NCBI GenBank assembly: GCA_016794765.1
Contig: JAEUJG010000048.1
Span: forward strand, 1-9,124
Direction: 5' to 3'
Length of the DNA: 9,124 bases
From: Spirochaetaceae bacterium
GTDB lineage: Bacteria > Spirochaetota > Spirochaetia > Treponematales > Rectinemataceae
Shown here: positions 1-6,008 of the stretch, piece by piece
Position numbering within the stretch: the stretch's first letter is position 1
Layout of the letters: each line of letters opens with the position of its first letter
Made by a program: the position numbers and the translations under genes
The notes under the pieces: model-generated
Seen by the model: the letters and a program-made list of their open reading frames with translations, nothing else
What the model was told of the DNA's origin: nothing
Databases searched by the model: none

Positions 1-60
1 GAGGAGCCCGAGGACGAAGTCCTCAAGCGGGGGCCTCCGGATGCCAATAAGACCGATTGA
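1..60 (+). CDS. 3' end of an upstream gene, product unknown (partial)
   Basis: The first reading frame is open from the window edge to a TGA at 58-60 and encodes 19 residues, an acidic stretch followed by a short charged tail (EEPEDEV...DANKTD). Codons end mostly in G or C, as in the real genes here, which favours this frame over frame 3 (open to a TAA at 48-50). If real, it overlaps the start of the next gene by 20 bp, which is compatible with a co-transcribed, translationally coupled operon entering from the left. No function can be read from this tail. Confidence 0.45.
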   Translation, partial: EEPEDEVLKRGPPDANKTD

Positions 61-376
61 TCTCCAGACCCTCTTCATGCAGATGGGTCAGGTCGGCCGG
101 GAACAGGCCGCCGAGAAGGAGGGCGTGGCCCTCCAGCAAAGCATTCAAGGCGCGGTCGAACAGAAGCGCGCCGACGAGGCCAAGGAGGCGGTCAGGCGCC
201 CCGAGGATCCCGAAACGGGCGCCGATCCCGTCAAGGACCGCCGCGGCCGTTCCGGCGGCCGGGGCTTGTCAGGCGGCCGCGGCCGCCCCGGCGAGGCGGA
301 GGAAGCCTCGCCCGAGGAAGAGGAGGAAATCGTGAAAGACCCCTCTCTCGGCAACAAAATCGATCTTTCCGGTTAG
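41..376 (+). CDS. Small charged, largely disordered protein (conserved hypothetical, spirochaete-like)
   Basis: A 111-residue protein starting at ATG 41, with a G-run about 8 nt upstream as a weak ribosome-binding site. Residues 1-45 look ordered: MPIRPIDLQTLFMQMGQVG followed by a Gln/Glu-rich amphipathic helix. Residues 46-100 are low complexity, with a Pro/Asp/Glu part, an Arg/Gly-rich part (about 68-84) and an acidic run of Glu. The end (DPSLGNKIDLSG) again looks like a real motif. There is no signal peptide or membrane segment. From memory, short proteins with this N-terminal pattern and a similar D-x-LG-x-x-ID-x-SG end occur in treponemes and relatives, with unknown function; I could not verify this. 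It overlaps the upstream partial gene and sits 24 bp before the membrane-anchored coiled-coil gene, in the same frame. Gene reality is fairly certain; function is unknown. Confidence 0.75.
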   Translation: MPIRPIDLQTLFMQMGQVGREQAAEKEGVALQQSIQGAVEQKRADEAKEAVRRPEDPETGADPVKDRRGRSGGRGLSGGRGRPGEAEEASPEEEEEIVKDPSLGNKIDLSG

Positions 377-400
377 GACGCCAGGACCAGTTTTCTTCTC

Positions 401-1123
401 TTGCTCGCCCTCGACATTTTCGGTCTCGCCGCCATCTGGCTCTACGTGAAGGCCCGGCTCAAGCGGGCCCTCGAGCTCGAGGGGCTCCTGGCGGGGGTTC
501 GCAAGGAAGTGCGGGCCCTGTCGCTCGAGCTCAACGAAACCGCCGACCGCAACATCAGCCTCGTCGAAGACCGCCTCGACGCGCTTCGCGGCCTCCTGGA
601 GGAGGCCGATCGCCGCATGGGCGTCATGCGGCGGGAGATCGAGACCCGCGCGGCGGAGCGCGAGGTCTACAGCCATCTCGGCAAGCGCGCGCCACAGGCC
701 TCCTACCAGCCGGCGGCCGCGCCGCGGCCGGTTGCGGCGGCTCCGCGGGAGGAAGGTTCGGAAGCGCCCGCGGCCGGCTCCTACGCAGCCGGCTCCTCTG
801 GTCCGGCCGGCGCCTTCGGCGCCGCGGGGCTCTCCGGCGCCGCCGTCCCCCCGGCCGCCCCGCGAGCCGCGGAGCCCCGGCTCGACGCCGCCGGCGAGGG
901 GCCGATCCGCCTCGACCTTGCCCGCGCCGGCCGCGCCATGCCGGAACTCCGCACCGCCCGTGAAAGCGTCATCCCGCCCCGGCCCCTCCGCGAGGAGGCG
1001 GTCGAGCTCTATCGCAAGGGCTTTTCAGCCGATATAATCGCCGCGAGACTCGGCGCGACCATCGCCGAGATCGAGCTCCTCGTTTCCCTCGAGGAGCGCC
1101 GCGGCGCCGCCGCCGAGGAGTAA
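401..1123 (+). CDS. Membrane-anchored coiled-coil protein with C-terminal HTH-like segment (SwrB/DUF6115-like layout)
   Basis: A 240-residue protein with a TTG start at 401. Residues about 2-16 are hydrophobic (LALDIFGLAAIWLYV) and form a membrane anchor. Residues about 18-90 are heptad-rich, charged and probably coiled coil. Residues about 92-195 are a Pro/Ala/Gly-rich linker. Residues 197-234 form a helical, HTH-like unit (REEAVELYRKGFSADIIAARLG, then AEIELLVSLEER). This last pattern, 'LY-x-KG-x-S-x-x-x-IA-x-x-LG-x-x-x-x-E-x-E-LL', resembles the C-terminus of DUF6115 proteins such as Bacillus SwrB (YlxL), a membrane-anchored activator of flagellar export. That likeness is by eye and is inference. 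The start is uncertain: no ATG or GTG lies between the preceding TAG (374-376) and 401, yet the eight codons before the TTG also encode hydrophobic residues (SFLLL), as if the true start were a little upstream. It ends 6 bp before the Hsp70 gene, so the two are probably one transcript. Confidence 0.72.
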   Translation: MLALDIFGLAAIWLYVKARLKRALELEGLLAGVRKEVRALSLELNETADRNISLVEDRLDALRGLLEEADRRMGVMRREIETRAAEREVYSHLGKRAPQASYQPAAAPRPVAAAPREEGSEAPAAGSYAAGSSGPAGAFGAAGLSGAAVPPAAPRAAEPRLDAAGEGPIRLDLARAGRAMPELRTARESVIPPRPLREEAVELYRKGFSADIIAARLGATIAEIELLVSLEERRGAAAEE

Positions 1124-1129
1124 GACAGC

Positions 1130-2902
1130 ATGGGCCCCGTCATCGGCATCGATTTTGGAACGACCAATTCCCTCTGCGCCTGGCTCGACGGTGACCGGCC
1201 TTCCATCATTCCGAACGCGCGGGGCGAAAGGGCGACGCCCAGCGCCGCCGCCGCGACGGCCAAGGGAGAGATCCTCGTAGGCGCTTCGGCCAAGAACCAG
1301 GCCCTCGTCAATCCCGAGAACACCGTGGCCGGCGTCAAGCGCCACCTCGCCACGGGCGGACTCCTCCATATGGGCGGAAGGAACTGGCGCCCGGAGGAGA
1401 TCGCCGCCCTCATCCTGGCTTCGCTCAAGGCCGACGCCGAGCGCCATCTCGGGCGCGACGTGGAACAGGCCGTCATCACCGCTCCCGCCAACTTTTCCGA
1501 ACGGGAACGCCGGGCCCTCGTCGAGGCGGGCCGGCTGGCGGGGCTCGAGGTGATCCGCATCGTGAACGAGCCGACCGCCGCCGCCGTGGCCCGCGCCTGG
1601 GCCGCCGCCCCCGCCGTCCCCGGCGCCGCACCCGGCAATGGACCCGCCGCGGCCCCGGGCGGCGGCTCCAGTGCCGATCCCGGCGGCGCCGCCGCCGCCC
1701 AGCTCATCCTCGTCTACGACTTCGGCGGCGGCACCTTCGACGTGACCGTTCTGAGGCAGGAAGGGGTCGATTGCAAGGTCCTCGCCTCCCGGGGCGACGG
1801 CCGGCTCGGCGGCACGGACCTCGACCGCGAGCTGTTCCGCCGCGCCTCCGAAGCCTTCGCCGCGGAATACGGCATCGATGTCGGGGCCGACCGCCTCCTC
1901 GCGCAGGCCCTCGTCGAACAGGCCGAGCGCGCCAAGATCGAGCTCTCCGAGCGCCTGGAGGCGACGATGGGCATTCCCTTCGCCCTGGCGCCGGGCAAGG
2001 ACGGCGGCCCCGACCGCGTCGTCCACCCCCTCCACCAGCTCAGCCGCGCCGACTTCGAGGCGATCGCCCTTCCCTACGTGGAACGGAGCCTCGAGCTGAC
2101 GGCCCTCGCCCTCGCCGACGCCGGCGTCGCGCCCTCCTCCGTCGACCTCCTCGTGCTCTCGGGAGGCTCCAGCCGCATTCCCCTCGTGCGTCGCCTCATC
2201 AAGGAGCGCTTCGGCCTCGAGCCCGCCGGCGGCATCAATCCCGAGGAGATCGTCGCGCTGGGCGCCGCGGTGGAGGCCACACTCGTCCAGGGCTCCGAAC
2301 GGCTCCGCGTCCAGGACGTCGTGTCGCGCACCTACGGCGTCGAAATCGACGGCGGGCGCTTCGTGCCCCTCATCAAGAAGAACAGCCCCGTGCCCGCCGC
2401 CAGGAGCCGCGTTTTCACGACGGTCTCCGACAGCCAGGATTCGGTGGAGATCCACGTGCTGCAGGGCGAGTCGGGAAGGGCCGGCGAAAACCTTTCCCTC
2501 GGCCGCTTCCTCCTCTCCGGCATCCGCCCCGCGCGCGCCGGCGAGCCGCGCATCCGGGTTGATTTCGGCATCGACGAGTCCGACATCCTCCACGTCGCGG
2601 CCCGGGATCTCGACACCGGAGCCGTCCAGGCCATCAGCATCGCCGACCTCGACCGTGGCGCCGTCGCCGAGGCGCCCGCCGAGCTCGCCGACAAGGCGCG
2701 CCTCCTAGCGGGCCGCATCGCCGAGCTCAAGATCGGCCTGCCCGTCGAGTCCGGCCTCGAGTCGGAGCTCGAGGAGGCGGCAGCCCGCGCCCGCGCGGCG
2801 CGCGCCGACGCGCCCGAGGGCGAGCTCCGGCTTCTCAAGGCCGAGTTGGAAGGGCTCGTGGGCGAGCTCCTGGCCCGCAAAAGCGAGGCGGCGCGGCGAT
2901 GA
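1130..2902 (+). CDS. Hsp70-family chaperone (DnaK/HscA-like), short lid and inserted loop
   Basis: A 590-residue ATP-dependent chaperone of the cytoplasm. ATG 1130 is preceded by GAGGAG at 1115-1120 (9-nt spacing). Nucleotide-binding landmarks are the phosphate-1 loop IDFGTTNS (7-14), NEPTAAA (146-152), phosphate-2 YDFGGGTFD (196-204) and the adenosine motif LSGGSSRIP. The beta substrate-binding domain follows (about 400-510, with SPVPAARSRVF, IHVLQGE, and SDILHVAARD). Three things differ from classical DnaK. An Ala/Gly/Pro-rich insert occupies residues about 158-190, just before phosphate-2. The interdomain linker reads LRVQDVVS (392-399) instead of the hydrophobic VLLLD type. The helical tail is only about 80 residues, against about 130 in DnaK, with no EEVD-like or acidic end. 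The stop overlaps the start of the J-protein gene (ATGA), so the pair is translationally coupled. There is no grpE or clpB beside it. It is probably a secondary, specialised Hsp70 rather than the main DnaK; clients are unknown. Confidence 0.95.
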   Translation: MGPVIGIDFGTTNSLCAWLDGDRPSIIPNARGERATPSAAAATAKGEILVGASAKNQALVNPENTVAGVKRHLATGGLLHMGGRNWRPEEIAALILASLKADAERHLGRDVEQAVITAPANFSERERRALVEAGRLAGLEVIRIVNEPTAAAVARAWAAAPAVPGAAPGNGPAAAPGGGSSADPGGAAAAQLILVYDFGGGTFDVTVLRQEGVDCKVLASRGDGRLGGTDLDRELFRRASEAFAAEYGIDVGADRLLAQALVEQAERAKIELSERLEATMGIPFALAPGKDGGPDRVVHPLHQLSRADFEAIALPYVERSLELTALALADAGVAPSSVDLLVLSGGSSRIPLVRRLIKERFGLEPAGGINPEEIVALGAAVEATLVQGSERLRVQDVVSRTYGVEIDGGRFVPLIKKNSPVPAARSRVFTTVSDSQDSVEIHVLQGESGRAGENLSLGRFLLSGIRPARAGEPRIRVDFGIDESDILHVAARDLDTGAVQAISIADLDRGAVAEAPAELADKARLLAGRIAELKIGLPVESGLESELEEAAARARAARADAPEGELRLLKAELEGLVGELLARKSEAARR

Positions 2903-3546
2903 ACGCAGCCCGCGAGCCGCGAGCCGAAGGCCAGGGCGAAGCCGGCCTCCTGGCCATACTCGGCCTCGGCCCGGGGTCCGGAGAAGAGGAGATCAAGGCG
3001 GCCTACCGCCGCCTCGCCAAGCGCTGGCATCCCGATTCGAGCAAGGATCCCGCCACGGCGCGGCAGTTCGCGCGGGTCGCGCGGGCCTACAAGATCCTGT
3101 CGGCCAGGCCGCCCCGCGGCAACCTGCCGCTCGGAGGAGCGGCCGCCCGCTACCGCAGGGTCATGGAGGCCGGCGAGGATCTCTTCGCCCTCGGCCAGGT
3201 GCTCGCGGCCGATCCGGATCCCGGCGCCCGCGAGGCCGCCGTGCGCCGCCTCGGCCTATCCGGCCGCACGGCGGCCTTCGTCTTCCTGCGGCGCGCCCTC
3301 TACGATCCCGCACCCGCCGTGGCCGAGGCCGCGGTCCGGGCCGTGGCCCTCCTCGGCTCCCGCCAGGCCGAGGGCGAGGTGGCCGCCCTCTACGCGCGCT
3401 CAAGCCCGGCCCTGCGCCGCGGCATCCTGGAGACCGCCGCCGCCACCCGGGAGCCCCTCTTCGGCGCGACGCTCCGCGCCGCCGCCCGCGACGAGGATTT
3501 CGGCCTCCGCGCCCTCGCGGCCAAGCTCCAGGCCGAACAATCCTGA
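2899..3546 (+). CDS. J-domain co-chaperone with HEAT-like repeats
   Basis: A 215-residue protein whose ATG overlaps the Hsp70 stop by 4 bp. Residues about 17-70 form a J domain (LLAILGL, EEIKAAYRRLAKRWHPDSS, FARVARAYKIL) with the HPD triad at 44-46 that stimulates Hsp70 ATPase. There is no Gly/Phe region, zinc-finger domain or DnaJ C-terminal domain, so it is a class C J protein. The remainder is alpha-helical with a period of about 31 residues: similar units begin near 105 (DPDPGAREAAVRRLG), 136 (DPAPAVAEAAVRAVALLG), 168 (SSPALRRGILETAA) and 198 (DEDFGLRALAAKL). This matches HEAT/PBS-lyase-type repeats, a protein-protein binding scaffold. The inferred role is to bring particular clients, through the repeats, to the adjacent Hsp70. 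There is no signal peptide or membrane segment, so it is cytoplasmic. J-domain assignment is very firm; the HEAT assignment is by eye but supported by the regular spacing. Confidence 0.9.
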   Translation: MNAAREPRAEGQGEAGLLAILGLGPGSGEEEIKAAYRRLAKRWHPDSSKDPATARQFARVARAYKILSARPPRGNLPLGGAAARYRRVMEAGEDLFALGQVLAADPDPGAREAAVRRLGLSGRTAAFVFLRRALYDPAPAVAEAAVRAVALLGSRQAEGEVAALYARSSPALRRGILETAAATREPLFGATLRAAARDEDFGLRALAAKLQAEQS

Positions 3547-3565
3547 GCGGGGCGCCGGCGGGCTT

Positions 3566-4396
3566 TCACCTGGCCGGCTCGGGCAGGTAATGGATGCCCT
3601 TGGCGGCGTCGTAGCCCAGCGGCAAACCCAGGAGCCCGCTCCATTTCCCGGCCGTGGTTTCGAGAAAGCCCCTGTCCCGCAGGGCCGCGAAGGCGGCGCG
3701 CAACTTCGCGTACGACTCCGGCGAGCTGCCCTTGGAGACCAGGATGTAGGCGTCCAGTTCCTGGAAGACGAATGCGGGCTCCAACGCCCGCCGATCGACT
3801 CCTGAGATGAGGAGATTCTCGGCCAGTTCCAGGTCGGAGAGGGCGACAAGGTCGATGCGGCCTTCCTGGAGCATCTTCAGGCTTTGTCCGTGGCTCGTGA
3901 CGTCCTTGACGGCCACTCCCTTGTCCCGCAGGTGTTTTTCCCGCCAGTCCCCGCGCATGGCGCCCACAAGGAGCCCCTGCCGCCGCAGGTCCTCGAGGCT
4001 CGTGATCGCGAGGGGGCTTCCCGCCTTCTTGTAGAGCGTGTGCTTCCGGGTCGTGACGGGCCCGATGAAGCCGAAGCCCAGGTCGACGCGCTCCTGGGTC
4101 CTTCCGGCGGTGAAGATGAGGACGTTCGGTTCTTTCAGGGCAATGTCGTAGGCCCTGGCCCAGGGATAGACCTCGATGACCGCCTCGAGGCCGGCCTCGG
4201 CGAGCATGGCCTCCACGATGTCGGTGGTGATGCCGGTGAAGCGCCCGTCGCGGGTGTAGTTGGTGGGCGCCTCCTCGGCGCTGACGATCCGAAAGGGCTG
4301 CGGCGCCGCGAAGGCGGGAGGGCCGAGCGAAAGCAGTCCGAGGACCACGGCCGGCAGGATCCGGCCCCAGGCGCCCGACGCGCGGGATCGCGCCAT
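3566..4396 (-). CDS. Periplasmic solute-binding protein, SBP_bac_3 (HisJ/GlnH-like) family
   Basis: A 276-residue exported protein. I chose ATG 4396-4394 because it has a strong Shine-Dalgarno (GGAAGGGGG at 4409-4401) and gives a clean signal peptide: basic MARSRASGAWGR, a hydrophobic core, and AFA before a likely cleavage at 30/31. The frame stays open upstream, but only over the end of sdaAA. The mature part has the two-lobe family 3 fold signs: FRIVSAEEAPTNY, FTGITTDIVEAML, PWARA (78-82), then GRTQER (98-103, position of the ligand-carboxylate arginine), GFGFIGPV and ITSLEDL. The PWxRA plus RTxER combination is typical of stand-alone family 3 binding proteins in many bacteria, often without permease genes, as here. 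It lies 26 bp downstream of sdaAA on the same strand, so it is probably co-transcribed. The ligand may be an amino acid, perhaps serine; this is inference from context only. It could also be a sensory rather than a transport protein. Confidence 0.88.
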   Translation of the reverse strand: MARSRASGAWGRILPAVVLGLLSLGPPAFAAPQPFRIVSAEEAPTNYTRDGRFTGITTDIVEAMLAEAGLEAVIEVYPWARAYDIALKEPNVLIFTAGRTQERVDLGFGFIGPVTTRKHTLYKKAGSPLAITSLEDLRRQGLLVGAMRGDWREKHLRDKGVAVKDVTSHGQSLKMLQEGRIDLVALSDLELAENLLISGVDRRALEPAFVFQELDAYILVSKGSSPESYAKLRAAFAALRDRGFLETTAGKWSGLLGLPLGYDAAKGIHYLPEPAR

Positions 4397-4400
4397 ACAG

Positions 4401-4409
4401 CCCCCTTCC
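4401..4409 (-). promoter_or_regulatory. Ribosome-binding site fixing the start of the binding-protein gene
   Basis: On the minus strand this reads GGAAGGGGG, with the GGAAGG core 7 nt before ATG 4396. The reading frame is open for a further 128 codons upstream, inside sdaAA, so this site together with the signal peptide decides the start. Confidence 0.75.
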
Positions 4410-4422
4410 GCCTTTTGGGCGG

Positions 4423-5304
4423 CTATTGGATCTTGGCCCGGAAGGACATTCCCGTCGGGGTCGCCGCGAGGCCACCCTCCGCGCTTTCGCGGATGGCGGC
4501 GGGCATCGCGTCGCCTATCGCCTTCATCGCCCCGACGACCTCGTCGAAGGGGATGACGCTCGAGATCCCGGCGCGCCGGAGGCAGACCGCGGTGAGCGCG
4601 TTGGCCGCCATGAAGGCGTTGCGCTTGGCGCAGGGCACTTCCACGAGGCCGGCGACCGGATCGCAGGCGAGGCCCAGGCAATTCTTGAGCGAGAGGGCGG
4701 CCGCGTCGAAGCAGCCTTCCGGCTCCTCGCCGAGGAGGAAGGCCAGGCCGGCGGCGGCCATCGCGGCCGCGGCGCCGCACTCGGCCTGGCAGCCGCCCGC
4801 CGAGCCGGCCAGGGTCGCGCGGAGGGCGATGAGCATGCCGACGGCCGAGGCGACGACGAAGGCGTCCTGGAAGCGCGGCGAGTCCGGGCCGAGGCTCGGG
4901 TCCCGCGCGTCGCGGTAGGCCCAGAGGAGCCCGGGCGCGACGCCGCAGGACCCTGCGGTCGGGAAGGCGATCACCTTGCCGCCGCAGGCGTTGACCTCGT
5001 TGATGGAGAGCGAGTAGGCGAGGGCCCGGCGGAACAGTTCGTCCTCGACGGGCCAGGCCTCGCCGTGCGCCAGCTTCGCCGCGCCGCCGTCGGTCATGCT
5101 GGAAAAAGAGCGTTGCGGCTCCCGGATTCCCCGGTCCAGGGCCGTCTTCGTGACGCGGATGCGGCGGGCGAGTTCGGCGCGGAGCTCGTCCTCGCCCTTG
5201 CCCGAATAGAAGGATTCGCGGGCCAGGAGGTAGGCGGGTAGGGAAAGCCCGGCCTCGCGGGCGCGGTCAAGAAGTTCGACGACGGTGGAGAATTTCCAGT
5301 TCAC
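4423..5304 (-). CDS. sdaAA: L-serine dehydratase, iron-sulfur-dependent, alpha (catalytic) subunit
   Basis: A 293-residue protein that with SdaAB deaminates L-serine to pyruvate and ammonia using a [4Fe-4S] cluster instead of PLP. The GTG start at 5304 gives N-terminal MNWKFSTVVELLDRA and has GGGAGGG at 5319-5313, 8 nt upstream; length matches the usual separate alpha subunit (about 290-300). Family signatures are SSMTDGGAAKL (68-78), NEVNACGGKVIAFPTAGSCG (102-121), GSAGGCQAECGAA (167-179) and CDPVAGLVEVPC (214-225). Cys172, Cys214 and Cys225 have spacing C-x41-C-x10-C, which equals the cluster-ligand spacing known for the Legionella enzyme (343/385/396), so the cluster site looks intact. It follows sdaAB after 13 bp, its ribosome-binding site touching the sdaAB stop. 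The cluster makes such enzymes oxygen-labile, consistent with a low-oxygen lifestyle. The frame is open further upstream, but that part is a shadow of sdaAB. Confidence 0.95.
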   Translation of the reverse strand: MNWKFSTVVELLDRAREAGLSLPAYLLARESFYSGKGEDELRAELARRIRVTKTALDRGIREPQRSFSSMTDGGAAKLAHGEAWPVEDELFRRALAYSLSINEVNACGGKVIAFPTAGSCGVAPGLLWAYRDARDPSLGPDSPRFQDAFVVASAVGMLIALRATLAGSAGGCQAECGAAAAMAAAGLAFLLGEEPEGCFDAAALSLKNCLGLACDPVAGLVEVPCAKRNAFMAANALTAVCLRRAGISSVIPFDEVVGAMKAIGDAMPAAIRESAEGGLAATPTGMSFRAKIQ

Positions 5305-5312
5305 GGGCGATG

Positions 5313-5319
5313 CCCTCCC
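5313..5319 (-). promoter_or_regulatory. Ribosome-binding site supporting the sdaAA GTG start
   Basis: The minus strand reads GGGAGGG, ending 8 nt before GTG 5304. It abuts the TAG stop of sdaAB (5321-5319), so termination of sdaAB translation probably feeds sdaAA initiation. No in-frame ATG near this point gives a family-length protein. Confidence 0.7.
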
Positions 5320-6002
5320 TAGGCGCGGATCGAGGGGACGTAGACGACCTCGCGGACGGAGGGGAGGTCGCGGATCTGGGCCACGATGCTCGACGGCACG
5401 ACGCCGTCGACCTCGACGACGAGCAAGGCCTCGTCGCCCTTGTCCTTGCGGTGCGAGGCGACGCTCGCGATGTTGAAGCGGCTCGCGGCCAGGATGTGCG
5501 ACACGATCGCGATGACGCCGATCTCGTCCTTGTGGAGGACGAGGATGGCGTCGAGCGAGCCGTCGAGGTTGGCTTCGAAGCCGCCGACGGACTGGAGGCG
5601 GATCTCGCCGCCGCCGATGGAGGCGCCGCGGATCCGGATGCTCTTGTCCCCGCTCCAAAGCTCGATGACGGCCGTGTTCGGGTGGTAGCGCTCGGGGCCG
5701 TCGGCGACGGCGACGATCTCGTAGGAGAGGCCCTCGCGCTCCGCGAGCTCGAGCGCGTAGCCGAGGCGTTCGTCCTCCGGCAGGATGCCGAGGAGCCCCG
5801 CGACCGCCGCCTTGTCCGAGCCGTGTCCCTTGTAGGTTTTCGCGAGCGAGCCGTGGAAGCTCACCTTCGCCCGGTCGAGGGGGTAGGGGAAGATCTTGCG
5901 CGCCATGAAGGCGATGCGCGCGACGCCCGCGGTGTGGGAACTCGAGGGGCCGATCATGACCGGCCCGAAGATGTCGAGGAGGGTGATGGTTCGCTCAGAC
6001 AT
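5319..6002 (-). CDS. sdaAB: L-serine dehydratase, iron-sulfur-dependent, beta subunit with ACT domain
   Basis: A 227-residue partner of SdaAA. ATG 6002 gives the family N-terminus (MSERTITLLDIFGPVMIG, then GPSSSHTAG at 18-26); the frame is open 28 codons further, but those residues look like non-coding translation. Other signatures are FHGSLAKTYKGHGSDKA (49-65), HPNT (107-110) and GASIGGGEI (126-134). Residues about 152-226 form an ACT domain (AILVLHKDEIGVIAIVSHIL, NIASVASHRKDKG), the regulatory ferredoxin-like fold that in this type 2 enzyme class binds L-serine or helps dimerise. Length is normal for the separate beta subunit. No good Shine-Dalgarno precedes the ATG (only GGGT), in contrast to its neighbours, and a promoter-like sequence ends 6 nt before the start, so the message may be leaderless. 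It is first gene of the run sdaAB-sdaAA-binding protein. Confidence 0.95.
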   Translation of the reverse strand: MSERTITLLDIFGPVMIGPSSSHTAGVARIAFMARKIFPYPLDRAKVSFHGSLAKTYKGHGSDKAAVAGLLGILPEDERLGYALELAEREGLSYEIVAVADGPERYHPNTAVIELWSGDKSIRIRGASIGGGEIRLQSVGGFEANLDGSLDAILVLHKDEIGVIAIVSHILAASRFNIASVASHRKDKGDEALLVVEVDGVVPSSIVAQIRDLPSVREVVYVPSIRA

Positions 6003-6008
6003 ACCCGA

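Noticed and set aside
700..900. Repetitive Ala/Gly/Pro/Ser-coding stretch as a possible tandem repeat or CRISPR-like array
   Set aside because: No constant repeat unit or spacer pattern; it encodes the low-complexity linker of the coiled-coil protein.
1025..2593. A 522-codon open frame on the minus strand across the Hsp70 gene
   Set aside because: It is a mirror of the Hsp70 codon pattern in GC-rich DNA; its translation is Gly/Asp/Glu/Ala-rich without domains, and the plus-strand Hsp70 is certain.
3547..3580. Possible bidirectional terminator at the tail-to-tail junction (GCCGGC at 3554-3559 and 3573-3578)
   Set aside because: The stem is only 6 bp of a self-complementary, common GC-rich word, the loop is 13 nt, and no U-run follows on either strand.
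4397..4780. N-terminal extension of the binding-protein frame to 4780
   Set aside because: It overlaps sdaAA, has shadow-type Arg/Gly/Pro-rich translation and would bury the signal peptide.
3884..4918. A 344-codon plus-strand open frame opposite the binding-protein and sdaAA genes
   Set aside because: Antisense shadow: it spans two real genes and their gap and has an Arg/Ala/Gly-rich translation with no recognisable motif.
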